A DNA stretch of 64,000 nucleotides from Aptenodytes patagonicus (Eukaryota; Chordata; Aves; Sphenisciformes; Spheniscidae), in contig NC_134950.1 in NCBI RefSeq assembly GCF_965638725.1, forward strand, positions 84,232,157 to 84,296,156. Direction: 5' to 3'. This document shows positions 1-13,720 of the stretch, in pieces. A program made the position numbers and the translations under genes. Numbering within the stretch: position 1 is the first letter of the stretch; each line of letters opens with the position of its first letter. Under the pieces are notes generated by a model, which was given only the letters and a program-made list of their open reading frames with translations, was not told the origin of the DNA and made no database searches.

Positions 1-1744
1 TAAAGGCATGTTTCTTTTTTATTAAAAGAACCAAAAAAAGGCAGAAAAATTGCCTGTTCTCAGACCAGATTACTTCTTTCTGTTGCTGTTTCCATTATTT
101 CCATTGCTCACCCACCGTAAAGATACTGCTGGTTTTAGTTTTTTCTTCCCCCCCTTTTCCTGTGCAGGATGCCAAGCACACAGGAAGGAAGGCGAGGGAG
201 AAATAGTAATAGTATTAACTAGGATCCAAACAGAGTAACTTTCTGAGTAATGCTGGCACCTCCCTTCCAGTATGCTTGAGTGACTGGGGCAAATGTTTCG
301 CAGAAGTGATCGAAAAAAGTTCAGAGAGAGTTATGTGCACACAGATCTGAGTTAACAAAACGTCTTAGCATGTCTCAACTTAAACCTGTAATAAGTTACA
401 CTAAAGTTACAGAAACTGTTCATATGCATAAAGCTTAGATAAAGTTCACTTGCTGAATTAAGGGTCCAAGTTCTCTTCCCTATTGTATAATAGTTTTTGA
501 AGTAAAACAATAGTCTTTGTAAATTATAAAATGAAAGAACCCAAGAAGGAAACTTAGCAGGAACAATGAGTACTTTATATCTCCCCCCTCCTTCTCCCTT
601 CCCTTAGATTTGGCAGGATCCTTCAGGAGTGGAAAACATACCTTAACATTAACCAGCATACATGAAGTGATTTCTCAAAATTTCTGCCGTTAGTAATCTT
701 AGAGCCAAACTTTGAAAGGGCCTTAAACTCATGCATGCATACAATGTTCATGGTCACCTTCCTGATGTTTATCTTTAAGTGTTTTTAATGAGCTCACAGT
801 GCAGACAAGATGCTGCTAGGAAAATAAAAACACTTGTACTTATAAATTACTTGGATAACCATTCAGTTGCAGAGATTATTCTTTCTTATGTGCCTTTGCT
901 CATGTGAAACTGAAGAACTTCAAAAATGTGTCCTTGAAGGATATTTTTAAAGCAGCTATTCAACTTGGATCCAGTTGTGTATGCATAATTATACACATAC
1001 ATGGCCTGATGGTTATCTGGCACAGGTTTTATTGCCAAGGGACACATTCCATTATTCATAACGCACACTAGTATAAGTCTACTATGCCTACCTTTGGATT
1101 TACGTTGCTGCAGTGCTTGAGAGCCCTTGTCATGGATAAGGAGTCTGTTGTGTTAGGCTCTGCACAAATGGAGAATAAGTAGATGTTCCCTGCTCCCAAG
1201 ACCAACTCTCCACAACCTATTTGGATGCCTGACAGGATATTTTTTTTTCTCATCTGCATCTCAGACTGGGGAAGTTGTTTCTCAAACATCATTTAAGTAT
1301 AATGCTTTCATTTTACATTGATGATAATACAGTGTTTAAGAGGTTTTTCGTATTGTAAACCCAAACCTTGATCTTATTAATAAAAGTCTTTCATAATATT
1401 TTTATCTCCATCATGAAGAAAACTTGCAGGAAAATTCCGTGTATGTAAAATGGTTAAGTGGTGTTGCTGTTGTTTGTGTTAGTATGTGCGATAGTGTTGA
1501 ATGAAGCATGGAGTGAGTTTCTTTTCCTTTTGAGATTAGATTGTTAGAGCTTAAACTTGGTGTGTTCATCAGACTTAAAACTATGACAGGTGAGCATATG
1601 AATAGCTAAACGGTGTCAGTACTCATATCTACTATACAATAAAAACTGAAGCGTGAAGAGGCACTAATGACAATCTGTGGAGTACTTGAGTTAAGGAAAG
1701 AAGGAAGGTGCATACAGGATCAGTAACTTATTGCTCAAAAGCGG
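1..1744. other. Intergenic AT-rich sequence, no gene seen
   Basis: This stretch holds only short open frames of random character, and no repeat family I can name. Pyrimidine-rich patches occur near 140-160 and 580-605. It lies directly upstream of the antisense CR1 fragment. Confidence 0.6.
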
Positions 1745-2345
1745 TGAGGTTGGTGACCTCACAACCTCTATGGGCAATCTGTTCCACTCCTTCACTGTTG
1801 TCATATGCAGTTCGCAGTTCTCTTGTTTCAATTTACGCTCATTGCTTCCCATCCTCCCACTGTGCACCACTGTGAAGTGCCTGACTCCATCTTCTTGATG
1901 ACCACCTTGTACGTATTGGAAAACTGCTACTGGGTCCCTCCAATGTCTTCTGTTCTACAGGCTGAAAAAGCCCCGGTCCCTCAGCTCTCCTCGCAGGACA
2001 ATGTTCCAGCCCCTAAACACTGGATTCGCTTCAGTTTATCAATGTCCATCCTCTATCAGGGGCCCAAAATCAGACACAGCTTTCTAAACGAAACCTCACA
2101 AGTGCCGAGCAGAGGGAGACGATCCCTCCCCCTTGATTTCCTGGCTGTGCCGCTGTTAACACAGCCCGGGGTGCTGTTGGCCGTCCCTGCAGCCAGGGCA
2201 CACTGCTGGCTCGTGCTCAGCTTGTGCCTGCCAAGGCCCCCAGGTCCCTTCCCGCAGAGCTGCTCCCGGAGAGCCAGGGACCAGCCTGTGTCCTTGCACC
2301 AGAGCTTCCTGCCCACGGGCAGCACTTGGTATCAGACCTTGTTTT
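1745..2345 (-). mobile_element. CR1 LINE fragment, 3' part, antisense
   Basis: Read on the minus strand, this matches the 3' part of an avian CR1 non-LTR retrotransposon. On the plus strand the diagnostic landmarks are 'gggcaatctgttccactcc' near 1770, 'ctacaggctgaaaaagccccggt' near 1957, and 'gcagccagggcacactgctggctc' near 2190. The same landmarks recur in the better-preserved antisense copy at 62560-64000. The copy is diverged and full of small indels, so its reading frames (180 aa on plus, 89 aa on minus) are not functional. Orientation and family are clear to me; the subfamily is not. Confidence 0.8.
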
Positions 2346-5300
2346 AGTCACCTAACAGATAAATCAAATTTGAATAGTGTCTTAGTGCAATTTGCATGCA
2401 ATTGCTGTATCATTCCTGTAACATTTACTAATCACACCATCATGACTGTATGTGTATTAAAATGCTGTATATGAAACTACAGAGATTTTACAGTGTCATC
2501 CTAGCTATGTTGTGCTACTTAATTAACAGTGATCAATCCTTAAAATTCAGATCCAAAAGCTAAAAAACCTAAGCAGGGGTCAGGAAAGTGAGATAGTGAG
2601 GTGAGATTGAATGTTGAAATGCAGATTCAGATTTGCAGCTGACTACCCAAGGTCCAGACAAATGCAAGCGATGCATCTGGAAATGCAAAAGGAGGTGGGA
2701 TTACATTCTTGGCCCAGGTTCCCTTTTTGCTGATGCATTTTCAGCTGTTTGATTAAAGAAGATGTCTCTTGAACACCATACATCAGTATGCATCAGTTTA
2801 TTACTGTAGCCTAAGGTGCGTCAAGCCACAGAAAAGCAATGAGCAGAGACAGTGAAGTTCTGTAGAACCTGCTATAGACATGAATCTAGCTTTATCTCCT
2901 TCAAAACCTCTTCTAGGACTTTTTTTTCTTTAATCAGCCTCCAGATCCTATTAAACAGGAACAAAAAGAGGAAGAGGAAGTACACGGTATCTGCTTTCTA
3001 CAAAGCAGACTGTATTTATTTGTTTAAGTGAGACAGAATCTCAATGTCTTCAGTCTTTCTTAAAAGCAGATTTAAGCAAATCAGCCAGGCAGTCAGCCAG
3101 GCAGAGTGTGCATTTTTAGGCACTGACTCAAAGACAGTGTCAAGACATATTAAGCTTGGTGCCTAGAAATAACATATATGAGATTAAAAAAAGAATACTA
3201 AAAGATCATCTTGCCACAGTTGTGGCTGATTATTTGATACAGGACAAAGAGAAATTGCACTGTAAACCATAAAAGGGTGATGAAAAATGCTTTGAAATAT
3301 TAAGCTAATACAGTATCTAGGGCTGAATGCCATCTGATTGCTACTTCTTAGACACTTCACTGTCATGACTCTAGTCTACAAAGAAGCTGATTCAAACCAC
3401 CACCTTCCCAGAAACAGCATAGTTTCTAAATTATTTACTTGTGTGGAAAACCTGCTTAAATGATTGTATATCTCAGTAGGAGATTGCTTTATATTACCAG
3501 GATGGAACAACTACATTGATTTCCCCCTTTGTTTTAATATGTGTGTGCAGCAGTACAGATTAAGCATCTCACTCACAAAATATCATTTATATGATGAATA
3601 ACTGGTTTTGTTCTTAACCTTGAGCGCCGAGATGGGAGCAGTGTTTTCCTCAGCTTTGAGAAAAGCAACAATCGTAGGTAAAGCTTAACAGTTTTCATCG
3701 CAAGATGAAATAAGTTTCCTTTTCCTTTTTACTCAGCACATTGTCACTAATAACATAGTACTTATACTAGCTGAATATACTTTTTATTTAACATACTTTG
3801 CAAGGCATGTTAGGATTCACAGAGGTTAGTCTCGGTAGATGGTGCTGTTGTGTCTTAAACTACTTCCTAGGACGAGCTGCAAACACTGCCCTAGGCAGTA
3901 GAGGCACAGTAAAGGTTCTGCCTCTGGGGCGATTGCAGACAGCTTTAAAGAAGTTGTGTTTTTTTTAGTTAAGAATGGGCAGGAATGATTTGGTGAGGTT
4001 TTATGTGGCTGTAAAACCTGTACCAAGAGAAAAAAAGATATGAAGTAGGTCATACTGTTTAAGGGCGAAACGGACTCTGTGCGGGATGAATCATCTGCAC
4101 TACCGAGTCAGGAAAGAAAACTTTAGGTGTCTACTGAATTATTAGTGCTTGTGGCCTTTAATTGCCCGTAAAAGGACATGACTGTGCCTTATCTGATATT
4201 GCACTTTTCCTCAGTCTATTTGAATGACAACTCTTGCACAGGTTACATAAAAAAGGAAGTTGCACAGGAGGGTTCTGCTAGTAAGTGCATGAAAAGAGCA
4301 CTGTGCTGCAGTGGACTACTCCGTTGTTACTTCAGTACCTGACATGCAGAAATCAAACCAGCAGATTTTCTTTCAGGCCTGAAAAAAAAAGCCTGAAGGC
4401 ATGTGTGTCTGCAAACATGAGATTTTTTTTTTTTTTCCCCTTAGCTTTTCTTAGAAGCATTTCCTCACTGGGATCTCTGGATTTCAATAGTGCAACAGAC
4501 TAGTGGTACAGTCTGAGAGAAGATCTGGTCACTTCTGTTATGTTCCCCAAAGCTATTTTTGGCTTTTGCACAGTAGATAGCAATTCCTGGATCCCTGTTC
4601 TGCTGAGCCAGCTGGGCTCTTACAGCCTGTTTACAGTTGGAGCTGTGCTGCTGAGAGACTGAGGACAGTAAGAAAAATAGGCGCTCTCAGGATAGTGGGA
4701 GGTAAGGCAGCCCTAAGACAGTGGAAAATTAGGGCAGCATTAACTTAGAGTCCAGGTCTGGGCCAGTCTTAGCCATGTAAGTAGCCTACATGATGGATAA
4801 ACTGAAGGGATTTGATCTGTTTAATGAGCAGCATTGTCTTTTTTAAAAAAATAGAGGTAATTAAAGTAGCAGACTGCTGACCCACAGCATGCTCCCAGAT
4901 GGCAGCACAAAATCTTTAGGCCAAGGTTTCCTTCCGTTTTTTGTAGGCAATCACTGGAGCAAAAGAAGTCGAGTTACTGTGGTGCCAATGCAGGACGGGT
5001 GGAGATCACAAACACAAAAGCATCCCTTTGGTCAAGTCCCTCCTGGACACATCTTTTCCATCCTGAGGACCTGATAAAGTCTAGCTGAGACGAGCTGTCT
5101 TAGATACTTGGTTTATTCCTCAAGAGCATAAAATAGTTATTTTTATCTCACATCTGTCTGGCTACCACCTCCTGTCATGAAATCCTCTCTTTGCTATGTG
5201 CTATTAAGCATACTCAATCTCTTAAACATTTTTTTAAGGCCAGAGAAGATTGTTGTGATTCAGAGAGAACACTTCACTGAATACCGTGGACCTAGCTGGT

Positions 5301-8117
5301 ACCCTCAGACTGTAAGCAGAATTTCCTGTTGTGATGCATAAGAATTTGCACTGGAGAAGTGATGACATGAGATGGTGTTTTGCTCTTATTACATATTTAC
5401 CATATCATTGACTCTTACAAAACCACAAACAAATGTATAGATTGTGGCAGGAGAAGTATGTGGACATGCAGACATGGTATTAACCTGAACACTTTATTTC
5501 TTAAGTACCTTACATTTTGATGGAGAAAGGTTGCTTTACAACCCATTTAGATGACGATTAACTTGTTTAATGTTTATCTTCATTCCCAGTAGAGCAGTGA
5601 CTGAAATCTATTTAGTCTGAGAGAAATGTAAGAGCATTGTAAGTGTTTTGACTTAATTTGAATATTGCTAAAGATAAAGGACAGAGACTCTTGAAAATGA
5701 GTCCAAACGGTCAGCTGTTTACATAATACTTGAGTCACTTGTTTGGACTGCCATCTCCTTATCTTTGCATGCACAAGACTATTCCAGCCTTCTCAAAAGT
5801 GGTCTTAGGAGCCTGGATCCCAGCCTTTAAGCTCTATAAAAGGCTGAACATGCTTAATTAAGTGGCTGCTGAAATGAGACTAGCCACAAACATCACAGAA
5901 TTTATAAATAGATGATTGAATCTGAGTCTGGGTGTAGCAAATCTTAAAGCCTCTAAGTAGATTCTGGGCTGTATGACATCCACAAGTCTTATAGGAAGCC
6001 TGGTGACATAAAACACAGTTTGCAAGTAAACCAAGTTTGCAGAGTCTTAGAGCCATTGGTAAAGCTGGCAACCCTCATTTTTCTGGTCAATACATTGCTT
6101 TCCGCAAGACTCAATGCATCTCCCAAATATCTATGACTGATCACCTCAGATAGGGAACCAGACTGTTCCACCTTTGAGCAATTATTCTCACCAGCTCCTA
6201 GAACAGGTTTCCACTGTCAGATACGTTGGTTGCTCCGCTAGGAGCCACCAGCAGTGACAGTCTGAGCTCCACTCTGAGACTTCCTGCAGGATGCTTCTGT
6301 CTAATAGCCCAGCCCGGTTGAACGATTTCTGAGGAGTCCCAACCATCCTATGACAGATCTCGTTTCCTACATAAGGAAAAAAAAACAAGACTGGAATACT
6401 TTATGAACTTCTGCTGAGTCAGTTGATAACCTAGGAAGCGTTTCCTGGGGATGTCATGTTTATCTGTCAGTTGTGTTCAGCATCTGTTGCGCTGTTGCTA
6501 CCATGATGGCTGTGGTGAGAAGGCAAATGTCAGTGTTCTCTTCATGAGTGTCCCCTGTGATCACTGCAGACAACACTGGAATGAGCAACTGGACCTGTGC
6601 TTTGAGTTACCTAGCAAGAGTTGTGGTATACATTTAAATGCCTAAGGAATTCTCATGTAAGGCAAGCAGCAGCACTGAGGTATTTTAACCTTAATTTACT
6701 TCTAAAACATTTCACTGAATTTGGCACCCTGTCCTCTTTTTATTTTATTGCTTGGGTGTGTTAGAGAACACATGTATGTTTGGTGTCCCACACTAATGAA
6801 TGGAGCCCCATAAACGGTTGAAGGCAATCCTCATTTGTGCTTCTACAATGTATTTGTAAACAGTGTCATCTCATTTAATGAAAGGCCACAGATTTTTGTC
6901 TATCTTCCCTGCCCAAAATACTATTTTGTCTCTGTACTGGTGTTTCTCTTAGGTCCCAGATCTGCAATTTGGTACTTGCAGCTGCTCCTTTCTGCCTCTT
7001 TTCCCGGAAGAGAGATGAGTAAAAGGAGGGAAAAGAGAGGAAAAGGTATGGGTGTACCCAAGACGTGACTGTAAAAGTACAGGCCTAGAATCTTCAAAAG
7101 CGTCTGAGACACACATATTCACACAGTACCCTCAGGAATCACTGACATTTATAAACCTGAATAACTGTTCACTTCCTCTTTATCCTGTTTATTTTTCAAG
7201 GCTAATCTGCTGTGCTGTCCATTTGTAAAAGGAGCAGCCTGGCCACTACTTTATTTTGGTAGCCAATCTTCCAAAAGAAGTCTTTTGAACTCAAAAAACC
7301 CCATAAAAGGTGGGGGGAACGAAGCTAGGTGTCTCTCTCGAGCAAGTTGAATCTGTTGGGGCAGTGGATAAAGTCACCATCTAACTTCTGTCTTCCTTTT
7401 GTGCTTACCGCAGGGAGGCAGCTGTTGAGTTTGCTCGGCCCTGCCATCCCTATGGCGTAGGCTGGCATGCTCAGGCGTGATCTCCTTAGTCCCCAGCAGG
7501 TGATTCATTCTGGTGGCTGATCCATGACAGGCTGCTGGGCAGGTGAGATGATTTAAATCCTGCATTGAAGGGAAGGTATAATTCAGGCCATATGTCAGGG
7601 CTCTGTGTGTAGAAGCGGGTGGGTGAGGAACCACGGTAGAAGTGGAGAAAGAAGCACTGAGTCAGCAGCAGAGATGGTTGAAATTTATCCAAAACACGTT
7701 GCCTAAGATTTTGGTAGCACCTCCGGTATTACTAATGACGAGGCTGGGAGGTTTGGAGTTCCACTGATTGGCAGCTGCGCCCTCGGAAAGGGCAATGGGG
7801 AAACTTTCTCATCTGTCAGGATCTCATTATTTGCAATGGAGTCTGACAGCTCTAAGGTTCCATGTGTATAAATCAGTCAGGCAGAAGAGGAAGCAGACAG
7901 TAATTTTATTTTGCAATGGCACAGGGGGAGAATTCTCATCCCGGAGTCTGAGCAGCATGGCCACTGCCGCTGCCATGTGCTGAGCAAGCATATACCATTC
8001 CCGAGACCCTTCTGTCCCGGCTCCCGCTCCCTGCTGCCAGCACTGGAGCCTTCCTCCTCAGAGCTGCCCTCCTCCTCCTTCCTCCATTTCCTGAGAGAGG
8101 CCGAGGCAGCCAGCAGT

Positions 8118-8170
8118 GCTTACCTGTCCCCTTTCTGAGCTGCATGGAGTTGAGTTCGCGGCCGCGTTAA
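8118..8170 (-). other. Possible first-exon end and splice donor (minus strand)
   Basis: On the minus strand a GC-rich stretch containing a NotI-type GCGGCCGC site leads into an ATG (8145-8143) and then a consensus donor, ACAG|GTAAGC, with the intron starting at 8123. This could be the first exon of an unannotated transcript in the desert, or chance. No promoter element or matching acceptor was identified. Confidence 0.15.
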
Positions 8171-11100
8171 TTTCCTACATCGTCATGTCATTGCTTCCTC
8201 TCCTCCCAGTCCCAGGAAAGGCTGGTGGGGGAGGAATCACACTGGCCTCTAAAGTGGGAGTCTTGATGCAAGAACAAGATAACTTTTTTAGGAACAAAAC
8301 AAATCCCAGAAAACTAGCCCAGGCAGCGCTGGGAGTTGGAGCTGGGGTTACCAGGATCTCATGACAGGCTCTCCTGCCAACATCTTCACTCGGGTGTCAG
8401 CTGGACCTGAAAGCAGACTCTGTTTGTTTTATATTTGTTTAATCAGACCTGGAAGAAATAATCCAGATATGTATCAACTTCTAAATGTTTTTTCTCATTC
8501 TCAGCTTGTGAGTGATGTGGATTCAGGTTTCTTGTTTGGATTCAGATACTGTAGTGAGTTAGACATGCCATAAACTGCGTAGACCTTCTGAGGTGACTGA
8601 TTCAGTTTACTTATCTGGCAATATATGATACTTCTGCCAGGTCTTTAACCCAGGTTTCAAAGCGTCAGTTTCTAGCTATGTGGAAGAGGATACGTAATAC
8701 CTTCTCAGAAATTAGGCAGGATCCGAGATTCTTTTTTAAGGGATGAAAGTGATGTAGAGAAGCAGAAGAGATGGCAGAGGAAAACTATTTCTTATCTACT
8801 ATTACCAAGCTGGGAATAGCTTCTCCGAAGAGATACTAAACCTCTACTTGTTTAGAAAGTTTTTAAATGAAGCACTGCAGAAGATGTTGGGGGAGGAGAA
8901 ATAGACCTGATTTCTGAACCTTTCTGTAACACGGACTGTTGATTCCCCCTGCAGGTTGGCCTAAAGTGAGGCACAGAGCAGTGTGTCAGTTCCCTTGAAA
9001 TCGTAGATCCACTTAGGAAGTCTCAGGTTGTGATCTGTGGACAGGGTGCATGACTCTCACATGTGGGTAAATAAAAAAAAAAAAAAGAGCTAGAGAAATT
9101 AAGTGCTATCTTCAGCAATAACGGTGTAAAACATAACCTCTAGCATACACTGTGGATAGGCCTCTTAAGAAGAAAACAACTCCTCTGGTTGACCGAGTCA
9201 GAAGCTCTGGAGGTGCAGAAAGTATTCTGATTTTGCATAAATTTACCCAGGAAGAGAGAGCTTCCTGTTGGTATGTACTCTTCCTCTCTCTCCCCTCATC
9301 TCCCTCCTTTCCCCTTCCTCCTCCTCCCTCCCACTCTCCCTCTTAGCGGTAATTAATCTAGGTACATTACTCATTGGGATGGTGTTCTGTTTTTTCCTGC
9401 TTATAAGCCAAAAGCACCTAACACTTGTCTTTGCCAGCCCTGGGGTTCATAAAGTGCCAGAGAAAACACGGAGTTTAGTAGCTTCTCTCCTTTTCCTTTT
9501 TTAATGCACAAAGCGTGAGAGCTTTTGTGTCTGTGCACACCTGTGTGGCCCCATCCTATTGCTTCAGTTGACAACTACTATCTCCTCAGGACATCAGGGA
9601 CTTAGCAAATGGAGCTGAGACCAACAGGCCTGGCATCACCTGCCCCCCACCTGCCACTCTTCCCTGACATTTTTGTGCTTGCAGTGCTTCTCCTTCCAAA
9701 TAAGGAGCCATGTGTCCGTTTAGCATCACCTCCTTTATTAGTGTTTGTAAAAGCGGTTGAGAAGATTTCATGACAAGCAGGAGGGAGAGGCACTGGGGCA
9801 AGGAATGGTGAAGAGGTCTAGGCAGGAGAAGCAGAGCAGGGTTGGCAGGAGCTCAGGCCCTGTGTGTTGGGTTGGGCTGGGGTTGGGACGGTGACTCTTC
9901 AGCTCCTGACACAGGGCTGTTTTGGGCTAGTTCCCCCAAGCAGGTACCATGCTTTTTGATGCCCATGCTGAGGGCAGTCATGCAAGAATCACATGCAATG
10001 TGAATGCATCACTTTTCTGGGAGAAACAGCCAAGTGCTCAGCTCTTCCCAATCCTCAGTATAGCTTTGACTCCTTCCACCCCATTATCCAAATTTCTTCT
10101 ATCCTCCTTGCTGCTGTGTTGTGATTGGGCTTTCTCAGCACTTTGCTTGACTGGTCATTACTTACTTTTCCCAGCACCAGACAATGTCCACATTCTCCTC
10201 TCACTCTTTCTACTGCCCAGCATCCTGCTGCCTGAAGTCATGCACATTATGTATCTCACCTTCCCACTTTCCCTCCTTTCTCTTGTAGCTGTGGTCAAAG
10301 ACCCAGATCTGTTCATACCCCTCTCTCCTCTCTCCTGTGGGGGCATTTTCCATCTTTTCTCAGGTTCTTGGGCTGAGCAGTTAAGAGCACTGCTGTAGAG
10401 GACCTGGATGGCTGCAGAAAATGTCATTTACATCAGCTTATTCTCACTGGGGAAACCTGCAAGTTGTAAAATATATATATAAGCCTGTTGGCTGAGGCCT
10501 GAAGTGAAAATTAACCCCTCACATTGCACTTCCTCACTTTGCCCAAATACCAGAGGACAGAGAAACCTAAAAAAGGAGGAGTGTTCTGTCTCCATCTCAG
10601 GGCGTGAGGGGGAGACAAGGGGGACCAATGGCCGAGCCTAAAATATGTTGGGTTTGCATGCATTAGTAAGTTTGAGAGGAGTTTCTCTGAAAAGGGAGCA
10701 GAGAAAGGCTGTAGCAGTATGCAGAAGTCCAGGCCAATTAACCCTGACTGTGCCTGAGATGAGCCCGTCCCCTGGCGTGTAGGAATTGCTTCCAGTGTTG
10801 GAGTGCAAAGGTTAAAGTGGACGGAGAAGAGAAAGGGACAGGCGATGTTTTTCTGCAAGTGTTCGGCAAGCTCTGGCACAGAAAAGGCTTCTTATGAGTT
10901 TCCTGGGAGCCAAGAAACAAAAGCAGCTGCTGAAGAATCACCTTCAAGGGAGATTCCTGGTGGAATGTATTTAGCTCTCCGTGTTATCTGCACTTTCTAA
11001 AGAGCTGAAATAACAATCTGTAAGCAGAGCGGCAGGGAAGTTATCACTGTTGTTAGAAAGAGGGGTGGATTGATGCATGACTGACGGAGGGAGGAACAGT

Positions 11101-13715
11101 TCATGGCAGGTAGCAGGACCCACTACAGGAAAATGTCATGGCTACTGATCCTCTGAGCTGACACTGGACCTTGCTACTCGTCCAGGATGGCAATGAGGTG
11201 GCTTTAGGATTTCTCTTCAGCAGAAAAAAAAATGTAAATTGTCATTACAGTTATACTTCAGGCATTTTCCCCTTTCCCCAGAGGAAGGTCAAGCCAGTAT
11301 TCTTTTAAAAACTCCTTTAAATGTAAACCGTACCCTTGTTGCTGCCAGTTGCATTCTGGCAGGAGGGTCACACACGCGTGTAACTTTGCAATAGTGTCCA
11401 AAGATTTCACATGGCAAAACCCTCTCGCTGTGCAAGTGAAAGGGAGACGTTTGCACTGCGCGTTAAGTCCAGAATGAGAGGTGTGTGTGCAGAATGGGGG
11501 GTGTATTTGAGGAAATTACAAAATATTTCTTGAGTTAAGTATGTTTATGAAACATTTCAGTCAGGACCAGTTACACACCAGTGATTCCCAACCACATTCA
11601 ACCTTTTTTCATAGCACCGCGTGCTGCTTTCTTCTGTCTCCCATCTTGACAGCAAACCCCAGAATATTGTTGCTGCCCCTGCCTTTCTCCACTGCTGTCA
11701 GTTTGAGAAAGTGCCAGTGGAAAGACTTAGATAACCAGCCAAGCAAAGCATATTAGTTTGGTCTCTCATCTCTAACATTGGCGTTCAAACCAGAGAGGTT
11801 ATTTTAATTGGGACCCAGTATTAGAGATAAAATTATTTTTTTCCTGGAAAGTGATTGTATTAAATTTGAGATAAACACTAAGATTGATTAAATTTAATCC
11901 GGATCCAAACTTAAGTTTCTATCACTCAACAGTGGCTTCCACAACACAGAAGAAAAAAATAAAAGCATCCAGAGCATGGGATATTTCAATCTCAGCTATT
12001 CATTTTTAGGATATTACAGGAGGCCAATGTGTTTGGGCAGTGAAAGGAGAGAAACAGCCTGGTTTTAGAAGTGCTAAGTATCCCAGAGAATTCCTGGTAC
12101 ACTTAAGTTTTGGACACTAAAGCTTCCTGAACACCAGACCCGTAGACTACAGAGTACATCTACATTACTTGCAGTATCAGATGAAAAAATCTAGAGTTCC
12201 TATTCTCTTGCTGGTGGGTTTTTTTCTATTACTTCATTGTAAATTATTAAAACCTACTGACAGTATCTCCTCTCCCCCCTTTTTTATTAATTCATGATGA
12301 ATTCTGTTTTCTGGCTGACATCAGTACCCTGTCATGGTTCGAAACTCTTCCAGTGCTTGGTTGGCTTGTTGCTTGCTTGCCGAATAAAGTGTTTATATCA
12401 GGATTTTTGGAAAGCAACAAAATGTGATGTTATGGGGTGGGGGGAGTTATTTTGTTTTGTTTCTACAGAACTTGAACTTTGAGGTTTTTACATTGTCTAC
12501 TATGTGACTCTTATTAGGAAAAAATAATGCAAATTGTTCTGGTCTGTTTTTTCTATTCATTCTTTTGTTATACCTTTGACAGTGTAGTAATCTCAGTAGG
12601 ATGTGGCATTCTGTGCCCACACTGGGGTCAGATGTCTGGCAGGCTTGCCAGAGGGTACAGTATCTTTGAGAAAACTCTCAGATATTCCCGTGTTCCATTT
12701 TTGTTTCCCCACTTGAGTTTCATGCACATCTCGCAGTCACCTGCTGCTGTATGCAAGTCCTCTCTGATTTTTAGGTTTGACCTTAAAGATGCCTTCTGTT
12801 AAAGTCTCTGTATCTGAAGTAGCCTCTCACACGTGTCAGAATTTGATCCCATAAACATCCTACATAAGGAGTGAGCTCTCACCCCAGTGTGCAACGTTTG
12901 AGAATTCAAGCCTTGTGTCAGAAGTCTTTCTGCTGGAACAAGGATGACCTCTATTTTGTGAACACCATGAAAGCATTAAAAAATTAAGAATTCAGCCACC
13001 TACAAAACCAGAGACCATTCTTAGTCTCACCTTTCCCTACAATCACATATGTTTGTTTAAAGACATCAAACGTCAAACTGGTAATGGTTTTGCCTGCAGA
13101 GCAAGGGAATATAGTTATTGTCAGAGACAGGTGCAAAGTTTTAAGACATGAAATGATGATTTTCACTTACATACTGCTGCCAGTGCCAAAGAGGAGGTTA
13201 TTCTCTACCAAAAAAAATTAAGAAACTGCTGACTGGTAGTTCCATCTGTTAAAAGATGTTCCCTCTACAGTGGTGTTTGTTTATACTAAAAAAGTGACTG
13301 CATATATCATTAACTTACACGAATCATGTGCAGTCTAAGAAAATTTCCAGAAAGCCAACAAAAACTGTGGTTAGGATGATCCATGACTTACTGCACTGAC
13401 TTACATTTTGGTCTGTTGCACATAGTGCCTAACAAGAGATCACCTGGTGAAATGATGTTCTGAATAACACCGTTAGTAAATCAGGGTCTTTTGCTTCATA
13501 TGTCATGTAAGAGTTTAGTTCCTAAAATGAAAAAAATAGGATAATGGGGAATCCTGCCTAGTTTATAACACTGTTCTTTCTGAGTGTGTTCTCAAAATGC
13601 TTGAGCATCATAACTCCCTATGGATTTGATATTGTTTGGCACCTAACTAAAAGCAACTTGCTCACTGGATAGCCAACTTAATTTAGAATGCATTACCTAC
13701 AGTCAAATTATCTGC

Positions 13716-13720
13716 CACAT
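13716..13720. repeat. Target-site duplication, left copy (CACAT)
   Basis: The five bases CACAT immediately precede the TG of the LTR at 13721 and are repeated exactly after its final CA. They mark the integration site of the solo LTR. Confidence 0.85.

Larger units (their letters stand above)
2346..13720. other. Intergenic sequence, no gene recognised
   Basis: Over 11 kb of mostly unique AT-rich sequence. There is a 14-T run at 4423-4436, a short GC-richer patch at 7930-8250 (listed separately), and pyrimidine-rich stretches near 9280-9345 and 10060-10340. The longest open frames here (149 aa at 9949-10398 plus; 122 aa at 10511-10879 minus) show no domain or codon pattern of a real gene, and their composition follows the local pyrimidine bias. 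Confidence 0.55.

Noticed and set aside
1805..2347. 180-codon plus-strand frame
   Set aside because: It lies within the antisense CR1 fragment and reads the non-coding strand of the element.
9949..10398. 149-codon plus-strand frame rich in Leu, Ser and Pro
   Set aside because: It lies in a pyrimidine-rich stretch that would give such residues by composition, has no recognisable domain, and carries no splice or promoter context.
10511..10879. 122-codon minus-strand frame
   Set aside because: No domain, no codon pattern and no neighbouring exon signals; overlapping frames of similar length exist on both strands.
12331..12350. GGTTCGAAAC resembling a tRNA T-arm
   Set aside because: No matching A box, acceptor stem or cloverleaf can be drawn around it.
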